DNA of 10,581 nucleotides, taken from positions 1 to 10,581 of the forward strand of contig JAEUSC010000112.1 in the NCBI GenBank assembly GCA_016789035.1, read 5' to 3'. Shown here in pieces: positions 7,016 through 10,581 of this stretch. Under the pieces are notes generated by a model, which was not told where the DNA came from, made no database searches, and worked only from the letters and a program-made list of their open reading frames with translations. The position numbers and the translations under genes were made by a program. How positions within the stretch are numbered: position 1 is the stretch's first letter; each line of letters starts with the position of its first letter. The stretch is from Candidatus Omnitrophota bacterium (lineage in GTDB: Bacteria; Omnitrophota; Gorgyraeia; Zapsychrales; Fredricksoniimonadaceae).

Positions 7016-7087
7016 CTGCCCAGCCAGGGCTCGAACCTGGAAACCGAGATCCAAAATCTCGTGTGTTACCGATTACACCACCGGGCA
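7016..7087 (-). tRNA. tRNA-Gln (anticodon TTG)
   Basis: The 72-base body folds as a full cloverleaf. The acceptor stem is TGCCCGG with CTGGGCA (one G-T pair), the D stem GTGT/ACAC with loop AATCGGTA, the anticodon stem CGAGA/TCTCG with loop TTTTGGA, the variable loop GTTT, and the T stem CCAGG/CCTGG with loop TTCGAGC. The anticodon TTG is at 7052-7054 and reads CAA/CAG. The weak first pair T1-A72 and the G discriminator fit glutamine tRNAs. CCA is not encoded and must be added after transcription. It lies between ispE (62-base gap) and glmU (33-base gap) on the same strand, so it is probably cut out of a longer transcript. A tRNA-Gln after ispE is also known in other diderms such as Geobacter. 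Confidence 0.95.
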
Positions 7088-7104
7088 AAAAATAAATAAT
7101 TACA

Positions 7105-7145
7105 GATTCTCACGGCGGTGAATAACTTTTAGAAATTAGAGAATC
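7105..7145 (-). repeat. Inverted repeat between ispE and tRNA-Gln
   Basis: A perfect 7-base inverted repeat (GATTCTC / GAGAATC at 7105-7111 and 7139-7145) encloses 27 bases. On the minus strand it lies just after the ispE stop and is followed by a T-rich stretch before the tRNA. It could be a weak attenuating or processing hairpin. The loop is too large for a typical rho-independent terminator. Confidence 0.3.
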
Positions 7146-7149
7146 ATGT

Positions 7150-8007
7150 CTACAACGTCTTTACAATAAAAACCTGTCGATACTGTCGTTTTAATTGTTT
7201 ATAAATTTCAACGGCAGCTTTTCTAGATTCAATGACGGAAAATATGGAGGGTCCACTTCCGGAAAATGCTGTTCCGACAGCATTTAGAGCCTCAATCTTC
7301 CTTTTTATTTTCAATAAACTAGGTTTCAAAAATGAAATAGGTCCTTCGAGATCATTTCTTAGCAATGAACCGATCTTAACCACATCATTTTGACCCAAAT
7401 AACGAGTCAGAATATTAACATCATCACCAAACTTTGTCAACTTCAAATTCATGGCTCCGTAGACTTTAGGGGTCAACATCCTCATTTTTGGGACCACAAG
7501 CACATGCCATAATTTTGTCTCTATTTTCATTGGCGAAATAATGTCTCCGCGCCCCGTACCCAAGGCCCAACTGCAGTCATAAAGGAAGAACGGGACGTCA
7601 CTTCCAATCTTTTTTGCGTACTCAACAAGCTCCTTTTGGCCCAGCCCAAGTCGCCACAGCTGATTAAGCCCCATAAGAGTGATTGCGGCATTGCTAGACC
7701 CCCCGGCCAGCCCCGCGGCAACGGGGATATTTTTGTCAATTTGGATGGTAACTCCCTGTGAAATTCCAAAATCGCGTCTGAGAAGATCGGCGACCTTATA
7801 AACTAGATTCTTCGGCCCTAAGGGAACTTGAGGATGGATGCACTGTATGTTGATTTTTCCATTTACCATTTCAGTAAATCGCAGTGTATCAGCCAGATCA
7901 ATTCTTTCGAAAATCGTTTTTAATTCATGAAAGCCATCATGACGTTTGCCAACCACCTTGAGATACAAATTTAATTTAGCTGGAGATTTCAACTTAATAA
8001 TTTTCAT
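7150..8007 (-). CDS. ispE: 4-diphosphocytidyl-2-C-methyl-D-erythritol kinase
   Basis: 285 residues, the normal length. It phosphorylates CDP-methylerythritol with ATP in the MEP (non-mevalonate) pathway to IPP and DMAPP. It is a GHMP-family kinase: the substrate end has SPAKLNLYLKVVGKRHDGFHEL (8-29, with Lys11), the ATP-binding loop is PVAAGLAGGSSNAA (95-108), the catalytic Asp is in GSDVPFFL (Asp137), and the C-terminal glycine motif is AFSGSGPSIFSV. The start overlaps the stop of the TPR gene as ATGA (4 bases), a sign of coupled translation. tRNA-Gln follows. Confidence 0.96.
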   Translation of the reverse strand: MKIIKLKSPAKLNLYLKVVGKRHDGFHELKTIFERIDLADTLRFTEMVNGKINIQCIHPQVPLGPKNLVYKVADLLRRDFGISQGVTIQIDKNIPVAAGLAGGSSNAAITLMGLNQLWRLGLGQKELVEYAKKIGSDVPFFLYDCSWALGTGRGDIISPMKIETKLWHVLVVPKMRMLTPKVYGAMNLKLTKFGDDVNILTRYLGQNDVVKIGSLLRNDLEGPISFLKPSLLKIKRKIEALNAVGTAFSGSGPSIFSVIESRKAAVEIYKQLKRQYRQVFIVKTL

Positions 8008-9053
8008 TGTTTTATTAAAACCTCAGAAGATCCTTGACCAGTCTTTTTACTTGTAGGCTTGTTTTGCAGAACGTCCAGTCGATTAATCTTCTCTAATATC
8101 TTCTTTTGTCCTGGCACCATCACTAACGCTCTGTTCCAATAGTCCTTAGCCTTGTCAAATTCCTTAATCGCTAAATAGACATCTCCCAAATGTTCCAAAA
8201 TAATAGGATCCGTTAGTTTCTCGTTCGCCTGGATTAAGACTTGTAAAGACTCTTGGTACCGCCCTTGCTTGTAATAAATCCATCCCAAAGTGTCCTTATA
8301 CGCAGCGCTATCGGGAATTCTTTCCAAAGCTCGATTAGCCAGCCTCAGAGCTTCATCCAGATGATTCCCCTGCTCAGCGTAAATATACCCTAGAGAATTG
8401 AGAGCCATGTCATTAGAATTATCTAATTCCAAGACCTTCTTAAACATCATTTTTGCTTGCTCATCGCGACCGAGCTCCACAAAAAGAGCTCCCATAAAAC
8501 TCAGCATTTCTACATTCTGGGGGTCGGCGTCGATAATTCTTTGAAATTGCTCAACAGCCTTGTCATACCGATGCTGTGCATAATAGAGCTGCCCCAGGTA
8601 AAAGAAGATATTTATATTTTCCGGATTTTCACGCGAAATCGTATTCAAAATAATTTCATATTCCCCCACAGCTTTGTCGAATTGTTTCTGAGCCGAATAA
8701 ATAAGAGCCAACAGATATCTCGCTTGCACACCGTCAGGATTGAGATACGGCACCTTTGAAAGTTGGATGAGAGCATCATTAAGCTTGCCATCCTTGGCAA
8801 AATGCGCCCCAAGTCGCAGACGCGAAAGATAACTGTTTGGGTTAAAATCAACAGCCTTCTGATATTCACGGATCGCTTCCTGGGATTGATCATTGAAATC
8901 TGCAATAACAGCCATGATATGGTGGGAAATGGACTGGGTCAGCTGAGCACGATCTGTTGGCGGTTCGGACAAGGAGAGGCGCGACGGTACAGATGCCAAT
9001 ACCGCCGTAAAAACACAAAACACTATCGCTTTGTATTCCCAGCGAATACGCAC
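8004..9053 (-). CDS. Secreted TPR-repeat protein of unknown function
   Basis: 349 residues beginning with GTG; GAGGA lies 6 bases upstream and supports this start. Residues 1-22 look like a signal peptide or N-terminal anchor (MRIRWEYK, then AIVFCVFTAVLASV), without a clear lipobox, so the protein is probably periplasmic or inner-membrane tethered. About eight tetratricopeptide repeats fill 40-317; examples are FYLGQLYYAQHRYDKAVEQF (151-170), LGYIYAEQGNHLDEAL (221-236, one residue longer than standard), LGWIYYKQGRYQESL (256-270) and LGDVYLAIKEFDKA (289-302). The last 30 residues are Lys/Ser/Gln-rich and probably disordered. TPR arrays bind proteins, and no catalytic domain is visible. It overlaps ispE by 4 bases, so expression is linked, but this does not show a role in isoprenoid synthesis. 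The specific function is not known to me. Confidence 0.85.
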   Translation of the reverse strand: MRIRWEYKAIVFCVFTAVLASVPSRLSLSEPPTDRAQLTQSISHHIMAVIADFNDQSQEAIREYQKAVDFNPNSYLSRLRLGAHFAKDGKLNDALIQLSKVPYLNPDGVQARYLLALIYSAQKQFDKAVGEYEIILNTISRENPENINIFFYLGQLYYAQHRYDKAVEQFQRIIDADPQNVEMLSFMGALFVELGRDEQAKMMFKKVLELDNSNDMALNSLGYIYAEQGNHLDEALRLANRALERIPDSAAYKDTLGWIYYKQGRYQESLQVLIQANEKLTDPIILEHLGDVYLAIKEFDKAKDYWNRALVMVPGQKKILEKINRLDVLQNKPTSKKTGQGSSEVLIKQ

Positions 9054-9149
9054 AGTTTGTCCTCAATTAATGGGGAGAATCCAAGCAACCCCCTGGCAAG
9101 CATCAAATCACAAGCATAAACGACGCTTCGAATGCAAGCTCTTAAGGGC
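9054..9149 (-). other. 96-base spacer between the COX24-like gene and the TPR gene
   Basis: Longer than the other spacers in the minus-strand run. It contains two copies of ATGCTTG 15 bases apart and the GAGGA ribosome site of the TPR gene. I see no convincing promoter or terminator. An ATG within it opens a 26-codon frame that overlaps the start of the TPR gene and has no ribosome site. Confidence 0.4.
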
Positions 9150-9251
9150 CTAACGCGTGGCGCGCTTCTTCAAATGACGCAATGCCTTACGAAGCTTTTT
9201 GCGTTTGTGAGTGCGAATTTTTCTCAGTTTTCTTTTTCTGCCGCACGGCAT
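9150..9251 (-). CDS. 33-residue COX24/AURKAIP1-type basic protein (mS38/bS22-like, probable ribosomal peptide)
   Basis: A very small gene below usual length cutoffs: ATG at 9251, stop TAG at 9150-9152, with AAGGAAG 7 bases upstream. The product starts MPCGRKRKLRKIRTHKRKK and continues KLRKALRHLKKR; about half of it is Arg or Lys. The pattern of a short Met-Pro start, then a Lys/Arg run with a central T-H-K-R-K-K, is that of small bacterial proteins annotated as AURKAIP1/COX24 domain. These are related to mitochondrial ribosomal protein mS38 and similar in size and charge to mycobacterial bS22, which sits in the small subunit near the decoding region. I infer an rRNA-binding role. It lies 29 bases after hisG and ahead of many translation genes on the same strand. 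A chance basic ORF is unlikely given the ribosome site and motif. Confidence 0.82.
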   Translation of the reverse strand: MPCGRKRKLRKIRTHKRKKLRKALRHLKKRATR

Positions 9252-9280
9252 AAATACACTTCCTTAATTAACCCAACGAT

Positions 9281-10156
9281 TTAGTAAATCAACTTATTTA
9301 ACGAATATTCAATAATTCCCTGAGCCCCAGCGTCTTTTAATTGCGGAATCAAATGACGGACCGTACCTTCATCAATCACTGTCTCGACGGCAACCCAGCC
9401 TTCTTTGGCCAAGGGAGCGATCGTCGGATTCTTCAAAGCTGTCAACAAATTTAATATTTTCTGTAAATTCTTTTCCTCAACATTCATCTTTAGGCCGACC
9501 ATATTGTTCGCTGCCAGCGCACCGCGCAAAAGCAGAATTACCTGCTCCATTTTTTTCTTCTTCCACGGATCTTTAACAGCGTCTTTATTAGCGATAAATT
9601 GAGTTGTTGATTCACACAAAGTTTCAACGATGCGCAGCTTATTGGCCTTTAGGCTACTTCCCGTTTCAGTCAGTTCAACAATCGCGTCAACCAATCCTGA
9701 TGCAACTTTGGCTTCTGTAGCCCCCCAGGAAAATTCCACATCCGCTTTGACTTTATTTTTCTTGAGATATTCGCGGGTAAATCCGACGAGCTCGGTTGCA
9801 ACTTTCTTACCTTCCAGATCTTTGACCGACTTGATCTCAGAATCTTCAGGAACAGCCAGGACCCAACGCACTTTGGTCGCACTTTGTTTAGAGTAAATCA
9901 ATTCGGAAAGATATTCAACACTCGACTGGTTTTCTAAAACCCAATCCGCTCCCGTAATTCCACAATCTAACGTTTTATCTTCCACGTAACGGGACATTTC
10001 CTGAGCTCTTAAAAGCACCGGCTGGATTTCGTCGTCATCAATATGCGGAAAATAAGATCGACTGGAAACAATGATTTTAAACCCCGCCCGTTCAAACAAT
10101 TGAACGGTTGCGTCCTGCAAGCTGCCTTTCGGAAGCCCTAACTTTAATTTCTTCAT
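9281..10156 (-). CDS. hisG: ATP phosphoribosyltransferase, long form
   Basis: 291 residues, the long form with its own regulatory domain, so no HisZ partner is expected. It joins ATP and PRPP in the first committed step of histidine synthesis. The catalytic part has [11 protein letters not shown] (6-16), the signature [12 protein letters not shown] (64-75) and the PRPP-binding [12 protein letters not shown] (161-172). The C-terminal ACT-like domain (about 218-291, with [16 protein letters not shown] and [10 protein letters not shown]) binds histidine for feedback inhibition. No other his gene is in the window. It is the first gene of the minus-strand run and has its own promoter candidate. 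The leader is only about 47 bases, too short for a T-box or histidine attenuator. The Shine-Dalgarno candidate AAGGA is about 13 bases from the ATG, rather far. Confidence 0.96.
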   Translation of the reverse strand: MKKLKLGLPKGSLQDATVQLFERAGFKIIVSSRSYFPHIDDDEIQPVLLRAQEMSRYVEDKTLDCGITGADWVLENQSSVEYLSELIYSKQSATKVRWVLAVPEDSEIKSVKDLEGKKVATELVGFTREYLKKNKVKADVEFSWGATEAKVASGLVDAIVELTETGSSLKANKLRIVETLCESTTQFIANKDAVKDPWKKKKMEQVILLLRGALAANNMVGLKMNVEEKNLQKILNLLTALKNPTIAPLAKEGWVAVETVIDEGTVRHLIPQLKDAGAQGIIEYSLNKLIY

Positions 10157-10209
10157 GGAGTTATCTTTCCTTAAAAAAACAAAATCAAATCTTTTAAAAA
10201 ACAGGCGAC

Positions 10210-10238
10210 ATTATACATAGGCAGTTTTGAAAAGTAAA
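10210..10238 (-). promoter_or_regulatory. Promoter candidate for hisG and the downstream minus-strand run
   Basis: On the minus strand the -10 is TATAAT (10210-10215, perfect) and the -35 is TTTACT (10233-10238, four of six), with a 17-base spacer. Transcription would start near 10203. No equally good promoter is obvious further down until bamA, though promoters inside coding sequence cannot be excluded. Confidence 0.6.
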
Positions 10239-10297
10239 GCAAATACTTAAACCCGATACCCCGATCCTTAGCATAAACGACCAATAGACAAAAAATA

Positions 10298-10327
10298 TTG
10301 TGAAATTGAAATTGATTCGTATATAAT
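10298..10327 (+). promoter_or_regulatory. Promoter candidate for the SurA/PpiD-like gene
   Basis: The -35 is TTGTGA (10298-10303, four of six) and the -10 is TATAAT (10322-10327, perfect), with an 18-base spacer. Transcription would start near 10334 and give a leader of about 53 bases ending in a GAGG ribosome site roughly 9 bases before the ATG at 10387. Confidence 0.6.
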
Positions 10328-10386
10328 CATTGGCATTTGCATGACGACTTTTCATATTGATTAACAGATAATTGAGGTAATTAAGC

Positions 10387-10581
10387 ATGTTAAAAATATT
10401 TCGTAAAGAAGGCGTTCAAAAGAAAATCCTTTGGTTCTTGGCCGCTGTCATTATTATCAGTTTTGTTTTCTTTGGGACAGTTACTCGGCTTAGAGACACA
10501 TCATCCTCTTCTTATGCCGGAAAGGTGTACGGCAAAAAGATTTCAATGATGGATTTTAATAAGCATTATCAGAACACCCGT
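10387..10581 (+). CDS. SurA/PpiD-like membrane-anchored peptidyl-prolyl isomerase, N-terminal part only
   Basis: The first 65 residues are visible; the gene runs off the right edge. A short basic cytoplasmic start (MLKIFRKEGVQKK) is followed by one membrane segment (about 14-32, ILWFLAAVIIISFVFFGTV), then a periplasmic stretch with YAGKVYGKKISMMDFNKHYQ. This resembles the start of the SurA N-terminal chaperone domain (V-x-G-K-x-I-x-x-x-[DE]-F). In PpiD and SurA-type proteins this domain precedes one or more parvulin isomerase domains and binds unfolded outer-membrane and secreted proteins. The parvulin part is not in the window, so the isomerase call is inferred. GAGG upstream supports the ATG. 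It is divergent from hisG, and its likely clients include BamA substrates. Confidence 0.72.
   Translation, partial: MLKIFRKEGVQKKILWFLAAVIIISFVFFGTVTRLRDTSSSSYAGKVYGKKISMMDFNKHYQNTR

Larger units (their letters stand above)
10157..10386. other. Divergent intergenic region between hisG and the SurA/PpiD-like gene
   Basis: 230 AT-rich bases with no credible gene. A promoter candidate faces each way, with about 60 bases between the two -35 elements. Long A/T runs lie in the hisG leader. I see no clear operator palindrome. Confidence 0.6.

Noticed and set aside
6983..7054. Extension of glmU upstream to the first in-frame start at 7054
   Set aside because: The 24 extra residues would be encoded partly by the tRNA-Gln gene and have no GlmU counterpart. 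The ATG at 6982 gives the normal family N-terminus.
9060..9085. GGGG...CCCC stem upstream of the TPR gene as a terminator
   Set aside because: Only 4 pairs with a 13-base loop, and no T tract follows on the minus strand.
10194..10388. 64-codon minus-strand frame in the hisG/foldase intergenic region
   Set aside because: It covers both promoter candidates, has a random AT-rich composition and no ribosome site.
1..10581. CRISPR array, insertion sequence, phage or defence island
   Set aside because: No regularly spaced repeats, terminal inverted repeats, transposase or integrase motifs were seen. All long frames are housekeeping genes with similar composition.

Overview
This window is a stretch of core chromosome from a diderm (Gram-negative-type) bacterium and is moderately AT-rich. 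I place it in Candidatus Omnitrophota (OP3) or a nearby deep-branching diderm lineage. The reasons are the gene order ispE-tRNA-Gln-glmU-prs-rplY(ctc)-pth-rpsF-ssb-rpsR-rplI-dnaB, the BamA-type precursor at one end and a membrane-anchored SurA/PpiD-like foldase at the other. This taxonomic call is an inference from gene order and protein style, not from a database match; Desulfobacterota-like lineages share parts of the order.

Layout. Nearly everything is on the minus strand and reads from high to low coordinates. A promoter at about 10210-10238 drives hisG (histidine biosynthesis). It is followed by a 33-residue basic protein of the COX24/AURKAIP1 (mS38/bS22-like) type, a secreted TPR protein, ispE (isoprenoid precursors), tRNA-Gln(UUG), glmU (UDP-GlcNAc), prs (PRPP), rplY/ctc (bL25), pth, rpsF (bS6), ssb, rpsR (bS18), rplI (bL9) and dnaB. 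Spacing is very tight: TPR/ispE overlap by 4 bases, glmU/prs are 1 base apart, and pth/rpsF and rplI/dnaB overlap. This suggests long co-transcribed blocks with translational coupling. After dnaB, a perfect sigma-70-type promoter (TTGACA, 17 bases, TATAAT) opens a new unit, a BamA-like outer-membrane assembly factor that runs off the left edge. At the right edge a divergent promoter reads out on the plus strand into a SurA/PpiD-type peptidyl-prolyl isomerase, also cut by the edge.

How the genes fit together. The block joins translation (bL25, bS6, bS18, bL9, Pth, tRNA-Gln, the COX24-like peptide), replication (DnaB, SSB) and precursor supply (PRPP, UDP-GlcNAc, isoprenoids). Two envelope-assembly genes flank it. 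Prs makes the PRPP that HisG consumes. GlmU and IspE feed the UDP-GlcNAc and undecaprenyl branches of the envelope.

I see no mobile element, CRISPR array, prophage or defence island, and no undescribed multi-gene system. The points worth a second look are small: the COX24-like mini-protein, an Arg/Gly/Asp-rich extension on bS18 with a TTG start, a GlmU whose acetyltransferase site has lost two usual substrate contacts, an SSB tail without the usual DIPF ending, and the leader of bamA.
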